A stretch of DNA of 64,000 bases from Pseudomonas khorasanensis (lineage in GTDB: Bacteria; Pseudomonadota; Gammaproteobacteria; Pseudomonadales; Pseudomonadaceae), in assembly GCF_014268505.2 (NCBI RefSeq), contig NZ_JABWQP020000013.1:62001-126000 (forward strand), written 5' to 3'. The notes under the pieces were generated by a model. The model was given only the letters and a program-made list of their open reading frames with translations. It did not search any database and had not been told where the DNA came from. The position numbers were made by a program, and so were the translations under genes. Below, in pieces: positions 33,678 through 41,558 of the stretch. Positions within the stretch are counted from its first letter, which is position 1. Each line of letters begins with the position of its first letter.

Positions 33678-33736
33678 GCCGAGTTGTCCCCCGGTTTGCG
33701 GGACTGCTTCACAATCACCAGATGGGGATTTAACGG

Positions 33737-34771
33737 ATGAAACTGAAAAACACCTTGGGCTTGGCCATTGGTTCTCTGATTGCCGCCACTTCGTTCGGCG
33801 CTCTGGCACAAGGCCAAGGCGCAGTTGAAATCGAAGGCTTCGCTAAGAAAGAACAATTCGACAGCGCTCGTAACTTCAAGAACAACGGCAACCTGTTCGG
33901 CGGTTCGATCGGTTACTTCCTGACCGACGACGTAGAACTGCGTCTGGGCTACGACGAAGTGCACAACGTACGTGCCGACGATGGCAAGAACGTCAAAGGC
34001 GCTAACACCGCTCTGGACGCTCTGTACCACTTCAACAACCCAGGCGACATGATTCGTCCATACGTTTCGGCCGGTTTCTCTGACCAGAGCATCGACCAGA
34101 ACGGTTCGAACGGTCGTAACCGTTCCACCTTCGCCAACGTTGGCGGCGGTGCCAAGCTGTACTTCACCGAGAACTTCTACGCCCGTGCCGGCGTTGAAGC
34201 TCAGTACAACATCGACCAGGGCGACACCGAGTGGGCTCCTAGCGTCGGTATCGGTGTGAACTTCGGTGGCGGTTCCAAACCAGCTGCTGCTCCAGTTCCA
34301 GCACCTGCTGAAGTCTGCTCCGACAGCGACAACGATGGCGTTTGCGACAACGTTGACAAGTGCCCGGACACCCCAGCCAACGTAACTGTTGACGCTGATG
34401 GCTGCCCAGCAGTTGCTGAAGTTGTTCGTGTTGAGCTGGACGTGAAGTTCGACTTCGACAAGTCGGTAGTCAAGCCAAACAGCTACGGCGACATCAAGAA
34501 CCTGGCTGACTTCATGAAGCAGTACCCATCCACCACCACTACTGTTGAAGGTCACACTGACTCCGTCGGTCCTGACGCTTACAACCAGAAACTGTCCGAG
34601 CGTCGTGCAAACGCCGTTAAGCAAGTTCTGACCAACCAGTACGGTGTTGAATCGTCCCGCGTTCAGTCTGTTGGCTACGGCGAATCCCGCCCAGTTGCTG
34701 ACAACAAAACTGACGCTGGCCGCGCTGTAAACCGTCGCGTAGAAGCGCAGGTTGAAGCTCAAGCTAAGTAA
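33737..34771 (+). CDS. oprF: Major outer-membrane porin OprF
   Basis: A 344-residue OmpA-family porin. A signal peptide (MKLKNTLGLAIGSLIAATSFGALA) is followed by an N-terminal beta-barrel (to about residue 180), a Pro-Ala linker, a cysteine-containing thrombospondin-type loop (CSDSDNDGVCDNVDKC, then DADGCP), and a C-terminal peptidoglycan-binding OmpA domain with VEGHTDSVG and KLSERRANAVK. It anchors the outer membrane and lets small solutes through. Codon use is strongly biased, as expected for an abundant protein. Confidence 0.98.
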   Translation: MKLKNTLGLAIGSLIAATSFGALAQGQGAVEIEGFAKKEQFDSARNFKNNGNLFGGSIGYFLTDDVELRLGYDEVHNVRADDGKNVKGANTALDALYHFNNPGDMIRPYVSAGFSDQSIDQNGSNGRNRSTFANVGGGAKLYFTENFYARAGVEAQYNIDQGDTEWAPSVGIGVNFGGGSKPAAAPVPAPAEVCSDSDNDGVCDNVDKCPDTPANVTVDADGCPAVAEVVRVELDVKFDFDKSVVKPNSYGDIKNLADFMKQYPSTTTTVEGHTDSVGPDAYNQKLSERRANAVKQVLTNQYGVESSRVQSVGYGESRPVADNKTDAGRAVNRRVEAQVEAQAK

Positions 34772-34788
34772 TTAGCTGCCGCTCTGAG

Positions 34789-34818
34789 AAAAGCCCGGCT
34801 TAGGCCGGGCTTTTCTTT
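34789..34818 (+). terminator. Rho-independent terminator of oprF
   Basis: AAAAGCCCGGC pairs with GCCGGGCTTTT, followed by CTTTG. It lies 17 bases after the oprF stop. Confidence 0.9.
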
Positions 34819-34844
34819 GTCTGCGATTTGACTTTGCAGCTTTA

Positions 34845-34939
34845 AAGATCGTCCGAACGCGGCCCGAACCTTCGGCAGCTCCTACAGGATCTATGCAGCT
34901 CCAAAGTAGGAGCTGCCGCAGGCAGCGATCTTTTGATCT
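34845..34939. repeat. REP pair (type B) overlapping the cobA 3' end
   Basis: Two inverted type-B REP copies (GGCAGCTCCTACAGG at 34874-34888; GTAGGAGCTGCCGCAGG from 34906). The second copy lies inside the cobA reading frame. The first copy is an exact match to the predicted IS110 target. Confidence 0.85.
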
Positions 34940-35649
34940 ACAACAACAGCCGCCACCGCACCGATCACCAGAATCGCCGGGCTTTTCAATCCGAAAACCA
35001 GCGCGTCATCGCTCATGCGCATCAGATCACTCCGGCATTCCCGCTGCTCAGGCAAAGAGGCGTTTTCGATCATCGCCACCGGCGTATCCGCCGCCATGCC
35101 ACCTGCCAGCAATTGCTCACGAATCTCGCCCAGCTTGGCGACGCCCATGTAAATCACCAACGTCGTTGCGCCTTGTGCCAGGGCCTGCCAGTTCAATTGG
35201 CTGTCATCCTGAGTGTGCGCAGTGACGAGTGTCACCCCGCGCGCCACACCGCGCAGCGTCAACGGAATATCGCATTGCGTCGCCCCGGCGAGCCCCGCCG
35301 TGATGCCATTGACCAGTTCCACTTCAACGCCACGTTCGCGCAGCCACTGAGCTTCTTCTCCGCCACGCCCGAAAATGCACGGATCACCGCCCTTGAGCCG
35401 CACCAGGCATTTACCCTGACGCGCGTAGCGCAACATCAGGCGGTGGATGAATGCCTGGGGCGTCGAGCGGCAGCCGCCGCGTTTGCCAACGGCAATCACC
35501 CGCGCAGCCGGGCAATGTTCCAGCACCGCGTCGTTGACCAAGTCATCGATCAGCACCACATCGGCCTCGCGCAATGCGCGGACTGCCTTGAGGGTCAGCA
35601 ACTCCGGATCGCCAGGGCCTGCGCCTACCAGCCAGACTTTCGCATTCAT
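34891..35649 (-). CDS. cobA: Uroporphyrinogen-III C-methyltransferase
   Basis: Methylates uroporphyrinogen III at C2 and C7 to precorrin-2, here most likely for the siroheme of nitrite reductase; 252 residues. SAM-binding and fold motifs are VGAGPGDPELLTLKAVRAL (residues 8-26), the GGDPCIFGRGGEE loop near 87 and VNGITAGLAGATQCDIPLT near 114. The gene is last in the nirB-nirD-nasA-cobA unit. The final 15 codons, DQKIAACGSSYFGAA, are read from a REP element, so the true ancestral C-terminus was probably shorter or different. Confidence 0.94.
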   Translation of the reverse strand: MNAKVWLVGAGPGDPELLTLKAVRALREADVVLIDDLVNDAVLEHCPAARVIAVGKRGGCRSTPQAFIHRLMLRYARQGKCLVRLKGGDPCIFGRGGEEAQWLRERGVEVELVNGITAGLAGATQCDIPLTLRGVARGVTLVTAHTQDDSQLNWQALAQGATTLVIYMGVAKLGEIREQLLAGGMAADTPVAMIENASLPEQRECRSDLMRMSDDALVFGLKSPAILVIGAVAAVVVDQKIAACGSSYFGAA

Positions 35650-35662
35650 GGTGTTGTCCTCG

Positions 35663-38374
35663 TTAAATGACCGCGACCGGCCGCGCTTCGGCAGCCAGCA
35701 GGCGCTTGATTTCCGGCACGCAGGAACCGCATTGCGTACCGCATCGGAGAGTGTTTTTCAGGCCTTGCAGGTCCAGGCCCCGGCGAATGCCGGCACAGAC
35801 GGCGTTCAGGCTGACGTTTTCGCAATTGCATAAGGTCTTGTCGGTAGCGATGGCCCCGGCAGCGCCCGGCGGCGCGCTCATGGGGGCCAGCAGCCAGCGC
35901 CGCAGTTGCTCGTCTGCGCGGCCTTCCAGCCACAGACTTTGCAGCCAGTGTTGCGCGAGTGTTTCGCCGGCCAGGCGAATAGCCGTGATGCGACCGTTTT
36001 CAATACGCACCCGTTTACCAATAGCGCGACGCGGGTCGTCGTAGGCCAGGACCGGCCCGTCAATCAGCGACAGGCACTGGTCGATCTCACTCAGCAAGCA
36101 TGGATCGGGCGCTTCGGTGTGGGCAGCGCGTATCAGCAATGCCGGACGTTCACGTCCGACGAGACTGAGGCTTACGTAGGAAAACGCCTCGCACAGCGGT
36201 CGCAGCGTCTCGAAATGCCTTTGAACATCGCCCTCGATCAATGCGAACAGTTGCCACGGTAGATTGACCGGTTCCAGACGCACACCGCTGTGTTTGAGTT
36301 CCGGTTGCCTGGACAGCGGATCGAACGCCGGCAAGGTCAGGCTGTTCACGCCGCCCTTGAGGTACCGATCGCCCCAGTGCATGGGCAGAAACGCCTGGCC
36401 CGGGCGCACGCTGTCATCGCTGCTGACCGCGACGATCACGGCGCCGCGACGGCTTTTCACATTGACCAGATCCCCCGGCTGCAAGCGATGCCTGCGCAAC
36501 TCATCCGGGTGCAGGCTCAGCACGGCTTCGCTGACATGCCCGAACAACTGCGCGGCCGTGCCGGTGCGGCTCATGCCATGCCATTGGTCGCGCAGGCGCC
36601 CGGTGTTCAATGTCAGGGGAAAGCGTGCGTCGCGTTGTTCCTTGGCAGCGCGATAAGGATCCGCCACGAATTGCGCGCGCCCGCTGGCCGTTGGAAAAAC
36701 GCCGTCTGCGTACAAGCGTGCCGTGCCTTCTCGCGCGCCAGCAGGGAAGGGCCATTGCTGTGGGCCAATTTCGTCGAGCAGTGCATGACTGATCCCGGAC
36801 AGGTCCAAATCACGCCCACGGGTCAGCCCTTTGAATTCATCAAACAACTGCGAAGGCTGATCAAAAGCAAACAGACTCGGCCGCTGTGGACGCAGACGCT
36901 TTTCCAGACGCTGTGCGAAATCTACCGTGATCGCCCAGTCCGGACGCGCCTCACCCGGTGCGACAACCGCTTTGCGCACGTGGGAAATACGCCGCTCGGA
37001 ATTGGTCACCAAGCCTTCCTTCTCGCCCCAACTGGCGGCGGGCAAGAGAAGATCGGCGAACGCGGCGGTTTCGGTTGTGCGGAAAGCCTCCTGCAACACC
37101 ACGAACGGGCACGCCTTGAGCGCCGCACGCACTGAATTCTGGTCCGGCATCGACTGCGCAGGGTTGGTGCAGGCAATCCACAGTGCCTTGATCTTGCCGC
37201 TGCGCACTTGCTCGAAGAGTTCGATGGCGCTGAGCCCAGGTGTTTCCGGTAGCCGATCCACGCCCCAGTAAGCCGCCACTTCAGCCCGATGCTCAGCATT
37301 CGCCGCGTCACGATGGCCGGGCAGCAGGTTGGACAGACTGCCGGTTTCCCGCCCGCCCATGGCGTTCGGCTGACCGGTCAAGGAGAAAGGTCCTGCACCG
37401 GGGCGGCCGATTTGCCCGGTGGCCAGGTGCAAATTAATCAACGCGCTGTTTTTCGCGCTGCCGGCCGTGGACTGATTCAGCCCCATGCACCACAGCGACA
37501 GGAAGCTTGGCGACGTGCCGATCCATTGTGCGCATTGCTGCAACTGGTCGAGGCTGATACCGCACAGTTGCGAAACCATTTGCGGGGTGTAATCGCGCAC
37601 CAGGCTTTTCAGTTCGGGCAGGCCTTGGGTATGCGTATCGATGAAGTCGCGGTCGATCCATTCTTCCCACAACAACAGATGCAAAATTCCATGAAACAAG
37701 GCGACATCGGTGCCCGGCAGGATCGCCAGATGCAGGTCGGCCAAGTCGCAGGTGTCAGTACGGCGAGGGTCGATGACGATGACTTTCATCTGCGGGCGCC
37801 GGGATTTGGCCTCCTCCAGCCGGCGGAAAAGTACCGGATGGGCGTAGGCCATGTTGCTGCCGACGATCATTACGCAGTCGCTTAGCTCCAGATCTTCGTA
37901 ACTGCACGGCGGTGCATCGGCGCCAAGGCTGCGCTTGTAGCCGACCACGGCCGAAGACATGCAAAGGCGTGAGTTGCTGTCGATGTTATTGGTGCCGACC
38001 AGTGCCCGTGCCAGTTTGTTGAAGGCGTAGTAGTCCTCGGTCAGCAACTGCCCCGAGATGTAGAACGCCACGCTGTCCGGGCCGTGTGCGGCGATGGTGT
38101 CGGCGAATACGTTGGCGGCGTGTTCCAGCGCGGTGTCCCAGTCACTGCGGCTGCGCGCCAGGCCTTTGCCCAGACGCAGTTCTGGATACAAAGCGCGGGC
38201 GTCGAGGTCGCCGGTCAAGTGCAATGTCGAGCCCTTGCTGCACAGTTTGCCGAAGTTGGCCGGGTGCGCCGGATCGCCGCTGACGCCGAGAATGCGCTCG
38301 CCGTCATGTTCGATCAGTACGCCGCAGCCGACCCCGCAGTAACAGCAGGTCGAGGCGGTCGTCTGGCGGTTCAT
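35663..38374 (-). CDS. nasA: Assimilatory nitrate reductase, large subunit
   Basis: Reduces nitrate to nitrite in the cytoplasm; 903 residues. The N-terminal [4Fe-4S] motif is CCYCGVGCGVLIEH (Cys at 10, 13, 17 and about 46), followed by the Mo-bis-MGD domains (CMSSAVVGYKRSLGADAPP, MGGRETGSLSNLLPGH). The C-terminus is a BFD-type [2Fe-2S] domain, CNCENVSLNAVC then CGTQCGSC, which takes electrons. The start overlaps the stop of nirD by one base, and cobA follows after 13 bases, so they form one message with nirB. Confidence 0.95.
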   Translation of the reverse strand: MNRQTTASTCCYCGVGCGVLIEHDGERILGVSGDPAHPANFGKLCSKGSTLHLTGDLDARALYPELRLGKGLARSRSDWDTALEHAANVFADTIAAHGPDSVAFYISGQLLTEDYYAFNKLARALVGTNNIDSNSRLCMSSAVVGYKRSLGADAPPCSYEDLELSDCVMIVGSNMAYAHPVLFRRLEEAKSRRPQMKVIVIDPRRTDTCDLADLHLAILPGTDVALFHGILHLLLWEEWIDRDFIDTHTQGLPELKSLVRDYTPQMVSQLCGISLDQLQQCAQWIGTSPSFLSLWCMGLNQSTAGSAKNSALINLHLATGQIGRPGAGPFSLTGQPNAMGGRETGSLSNLLPGHRDAANAEHRAEVAAYWGVDRLPETPGLSAIELFEQVRSGKIKALWIACTNPAQSMPDQNSVRAALKACPFVVLQEAFRTTETAAFADLLLPAASWGEKEGLVTNSERRISHVRKAVVAPGEARPDWAITVDFAQRLEKRLRPQRPSLFAFDQPSQLFDEFKGLTRGRDLDLSGISHALLDEIGPQQWPFPAGAREGTARLYADGVFPTASGRAQFVADPYRAAKEQRDARFPLTLNTGRLRDQWHGMSRTGTAAQLFGHVSEAVLSLHPDELRRHRLQPGDLVNVKSRRGAVIVAVSSDDSVRPGQAFLPMHWGDRYLKGGVNSLTLPAFDPLSRQPELKHSGVRLEPVNLPWQLFALIEGDVQRHFETLRPLCEAFSYVSLSLVGRERPALLIRAAHTEAPDPCLLSEIDQCLSLIDGPVLAYDDPRRAIGKRVRIENGRITAIRLAGETLAQHWLQSLWLEGRADEQLRRWLLAPMSAPPGAAGAIATDKTLCNCENVSLNAVCAGIRRGLDLQGLKNTLRCGTQCGSCVPEIKRLLAAEARPVAVI

Positions 38375-38691
38375 CAGATGGCGTCCCGCAGGGCCAATTG
38401 CACACGGCCGTTTTCGACTCGTGCCGGATGGTGATGCGCACAGCCGATGTCCGGCGCCTGGGCTTCGCCGGTTTGGAGGTCGATCTGCCAGTTATGCAGA
38501 GGGCAGGCCACGCGTTTGCCATAGATCAGGCCTTGCGACAGAGGCCCGCCCTTGTGTGGGCAACGGTCATCGAGGGCGAAAACCTCATCGTCGCTTGTAC
38601 GAAAAATCGCGATGTCACCCTTCGGGCCGGCAATGATCCGCGAACCGAGGGCGTTGATCTCTTCCAGAGCACAGATATCGAGCCAGTTCAT
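38374..38691 (-). CDS. nirD: Nitrite reductase small subunit, Rieske type
   Basis: A 105-residue NirD. It keeps both Rieske ligand pairs, CPHKGG and CPLHNW, so it should bind a [2Fe-2S] cluster, unlike the E. coli NirD, which lost them. It works with NirB to reduce nitrite to ammonium. The ATG at 38691 overlaps the nirB stop as ATGA; the upstream part of the open frame is nirB sequence read in another frame. The downstream nasA start also overlaps its stop. Confidence 0.93.
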   Translation of the reverse strand: MNWLDICALEEINALGSRIIAGPKGDIAIFRTSDDEVFALDDRCPHKGGPLSQGLIYGKRVACPLHNWQIDLQTGEAQAPDIGCAHHHPARVENGRVQLALRDAI

Positions 38692-41141
38692 GCCGGCACC
38701 TCCAGGTTTTTCACAGGGATCACATCGAATTCTTTCTTCAGCTGCGGCTGCGCAAGGCGCTCTTTCCACGGGTCCTGTTCGAACGAAAGGGAGAACTGCA
38801 GACGGTCGTTCAGGGCCTTGCGACGTTCGGCGTCCTCCAGCACGTTTTTCTTGATGTGCTCCATGCCGACCCGTTGCAGGTAGTGCACGGTGCGTTCGAG
38901 GTAAAAGGCTTCTTCGCGATAGAGCTGCAGGAACGCGCCGTTGTATTCGCGGACTTCCTCGGCGGTTTTCAGCTTGACGAAAAACTCGGCGACTTCGGTC
39001 TTGATCCCGCCGTTACCGCCGATGTACATCTCCCAACCGGAATCGACGCCGATGATTCCTACGTCTTTGATCCCCGCTTCCGAGCAGTTGCGTGGGCAGC
39101 CGGAGACAGCCAGTTTCACCTTGTGCGGTGACCACATGTTGAACAGGTCGTGCTCAAGCTCGATGCCCAGTTGCGTCGAGTTCTGCGTGCCGAAGCGGCA
39201 GAACTCGCTGCCCACGCAGGTTTTAACGGTACGGATGGACTTGCCGTAGGCGTGGCCGGACGGCATGTCGAGGTCTTTCCAGACGCCCGGAAGATCCTGC
39301 TTCTTGATGCCGAGCAAGTCGATGCGCTGGCCGCCGGTGACCTTGACCATCGGCACGTTGTACTTGTCGGCCACATCGGCAATCCGGCGCAGTTCCGATG
39401 GGTTGGTCACGCCGCCCCACATGCGCGGCACAACCGAGTAGGTGCCGTCCTTTTGGATGTTGGCGTGGGCGCGCTCGTTGATCAGGCGCGATTGCGGATC
39501 GTCTTTGGCCTCGCCTGGCCAGGTGGAAATTAGGTAATAGTTGAGCGCCGGGCGGCAAGTGGCGCAGCCATTCGGCGTGCGCCAGTTGAGGTAGCTCATG
39601 GTGTCGGCGATGGTCAGCAGATGCTCCTGGCGAATCGCCTGGCGGATCTGCCCGTGGTTGAGGTCGCTGCACCCGCAGATGGCTTTTTCGCTTTTCGGTT
39701 TGACGTCCGCTGCGCCGCCTACGGTGTTGATCAGGATCTGTTCGACCAAGCCTGCGCAGGAGCCGCAGGAGCTCGCGGCTTTGGTGTGTTTTTTCACTTC
39801 GTCGACACTGAACAGGCCGTGTTCCTGAATCGCCTTGACGATGGTGCCTTTGCACACGCCGTTGCAGCCGCAGACTTCGGCGCTGTCGGCCATGACCATG
39901 GCTTTGTCCTGGCCTTGGTGTCCTACGTCGCCCAGAGCGTTTTCGCCAAACATCAAATGATCGCGGATCTCGCCGATGGCGTGATTCTCACGAATCTGCC
40001 GGAAATACCAACCGCCATCTGCCGTATCGCCGTACAGACAGGCGCCGACCAGCACGTCATCCTTGATCACCAGTTTTTTGTACACGCCGCCGATCGGGTC
40101 GGAGAGGGTGATGGTCTCGGTGCCTTCACCGCCCATGAAGTCACCGGCGGAAAACAGGTCGATGCCGGTGACCTTGAGTTTGGTCGAGGTCACCGAGCCC
40201 TGATAGCGGGCGAAGCCCAGCTGTGCGAGGTGGTTGGCGCACACCTTGGCCTGTTCGAACAGCGGCGCGACCAGGCCGTAGGCAATGCCGCGATGGCTGG
40301 CGCACTCACCGATCGCATAAATGCGCGGATCGTAGGTTTGCAGGGTGTCGTTGACCAGGATTCCGCGATTGCACGGGATGCCAGCCTTTTCCGCCAGTTC
40401 GGTATTGGGGCGGATGCCGGCGGCCATGACCACCAGATCGGCGGGGATGATGTCGCCGTTCTTGAATTGCACCGAGCCGACCCGGCCATTGCCTGCGTCA
40501 TGCAGCGCCTGGGTTTGTTCGCAGAGGCGGAAGTGCAAGCCACGGGATTCCAGAGCCGATTGCAGAAGTTGTCCGCTGGTCTTGTCCAATTGCCGCTCCA
40601 GCAGCCATTCGCCCAGATGCACGACGGTGACGTGCATGCCGCGCAGCATCAAGCCGTTGGCCGCTTCGAGGCCGAGCAGGCCGCCACCGATCACTACCGC
40701 GTGTTTGTGAGTTTTGGCGGTGTCGATCATCGCCTGGGTGTCGGCAATGTCGCGGTAACCGATCACCCCCTGCAAGGTGTTGCCCGGAATCGGCAGAATG
40801 AACGGCGTGGAGCCAGTGGCGATCAGCAGGCGATCGTATTCCGCTTCGGTGCCGTCCTCGGCGATCACCCGGCGTTTGACCCGGTCGATTTCCACCACTT
40901 TGCGGTTGAGCAGCAACTTGATGTTGTTTTCCAGGTACCAGTCCAGGTCGTTGAGCACGATCTCTTCGAACGTCTGCTCGCCGGCCAGCACCGGCGACAG
41001 CAGGATGCGGTTGTAGTTGGTGTGCGGTTCGGCGCCGAAGACGGTGATGTCGTAGAGCTCATCGCTCAGCTTGAGCAGTTCTTCCAGGGTACGCACCCCG
41101 GCCATGCCATTGCCGATCATCACCAGTTTGAGTTTTTTCAT
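38688..41141 (-). CDS. nirB: Nitrite reductase (NADH), large subunit
   Basis: An 817-residue siroheme enzyme reducing nitrite to ammonium. From the N-terminus: FAD site MIGNGMAGVRTLEEL, NAD site AVVIGGGLLGLEAANGL, a BFD [2Fe-2S] domain (VCGCNGVCKGTIV then SSCGSCAGL), a second BFD-like CGCSDLNHGQIR segment, and the siroheme/[4Fe-4S] cysteines CVGSEFC and SGCPRNCSEAG. The ATG at 41141 gives the standard start MKKLKLVMIGNGMAG. It is the first gene of the nirB-nirD-nasA-cobA unit and is preceded by a 175-base leader with ANTAR-type hairpins. Confidence 0.96.
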   Translation of the reverse strand: MKKLKLVMIGNGMAGVRTLEELLKLSDELYDITVFGAEPHTNYNRILLSPVLAGEQTFEEIVLNDLDWYLENNIKLLLNRKVVEIDRVKRRVIAEDGTEAEYDRLLIATGSTPFILPIPGNTLQGVIGYRDIADTQAMIDTAKTHKHAVVIGGGLLGLEAANGLMLRGMHVTVVHLGEWLLERQLDKTSGQLLQSALESRGLHFRLCEQTQALHDAGNGRVGSVQFKNGDIIPADLVVMAAGIRPNTELAEKAGIPCNRGILVNDTLQTYDPRIYAIGECASHRGIAYGLVAPLFEQAKVCANHLAQLGFARYQGSVTSTKLKVTGIDLFSAGDFMGGEGTETITLSDPIGGVYKKLVIKDDVLVGACLYGDTADGGWYFRQIRENHAIGEIRDHLMFGENALGDVGHQGQDKAMVMADSAEVCGCNGVCKGTIVKAIQEHGLFSVDEVKKHTKAASSCGSCAGLVEQILINTVGGAADVKPKSEKAICGCSDLNHGQIRQAIRQEHLLTIADTMSYLNWRTPNGCATCRPALNYYLISTWPGEAKDDPQSRLINERAHANIQKDGTYSVVPRMWGGVTNPSELRRIADVADKYNVPMVKVTGGQRIDLLGIKKQDLPGVWKDLDMPSGHAYGKSIRTVKTCVGSEFCRFGTQNSTQLGIELEHDLFNMWSPHKVKLAVSGCPRNCSEAGIKDVGIIGVDSGWEMYIGGNGGIKTEVAEFFVKLKTAEEVREYNGAFLQLYREEAFYLERTVHYLQRVGMEHIKKNVLEDAERRKALNDRLQFSLSFEQDPWKERLAQPQLKKEFDVIPVKNLEVPA

Positions 41142-41210
41142 CAGGTTCTCCGGGAGCTGCGGCTGGCCTCTGGTGGGCCGTCGGGCCTTGCTCGACAAAT
41201 TTGCGCAAAC

Positions 41211-41300
41211 AAAAAAAGGCGTCCCGCTAGTTACCTAGCGAGGACGCCTTTGTCCTGGTCCCGTTCTCTCGGGAAGCGCAGCCTTCTTCGTTGAAGGCTG
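41211..41300 (-). promoter_or_regulatory. NasT (ANTAR) antitermination leader of nirB
   Basis: In transcript order: hairpin P1 (41300-41279) has stem CAGCCTTC/GAAGGCTG and hexaloop AACGAA; hairpin P2 (41274-41259) has stem TCCCG/CGGGA and hexaloop AGAGAA. Both loops have A at 1 and G at 4, the ANTAR-domain target rule. Next comes a terminator (41251-41211), GGCGTCC-TCGCTAG-GTAA-CTAGCG-GGACGCC, followed by seven T. NasT, encoded 3.5 kb away, is the expected binder: bound, it prevents termination and lets nirB be expressed. Confidence 0.85.
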
Positions 41301-41326
41301 GGCTTTATGTATGGTGAAAAGGGTAA

Positions 41327-41343
41327 TGCAGTGGTTGTGCCAA
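41327..41343 (-). promoter_or_regulatory. Sigma-54 promoter of the nirB operon
   Basis: TTGGCACAACCACTGCA has the -24 GG and -12 GC dinucleotides separated by exactly 10 bases (consensus TGGCAC-N5-TTGC). It would start RNA near 41316, about 16 bases before hairpin P1. NtrC is the expected activator under nitrogen limitation. Confidence 0.75.
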
Positions 41344-41464
41344 CTCTGGGAGGCGCTGATTTATTGGGCTTTTCCTACAGTTCATGTACGTTTTCTGCAC
41401 CGAATCGAGGCGTGTTGCTCGTTCGTGGCGCGTTATCTCTGGAGGACCTGCGGTGTCGGGTCTG

Positions 41465-41550
41465 GCGCCTTCGCGAGCAAGCTCGCTCCCACAGGGGATT
41501 GGTGTCGCCCAGAAATCCAATGTGGGAGCGAGCTTGCTCGCGAATGGCGC
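41465..41550. repeat. REP pair (type A) between the kinase gene and the nirB promoter
   Basis: Reverse and forward type-A REP cores (variant GAGCAAGC/GCTTGCTC), with the stem extended by GGCGCC and GGCGC. It lies between the stop of the phosphatase/kinase gene and the sigma-54 promoter of nirB and probably ends the narK-kinase transcript. Confidence 0.85.
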
Positions 41551-41558
41551 GACTCGGT

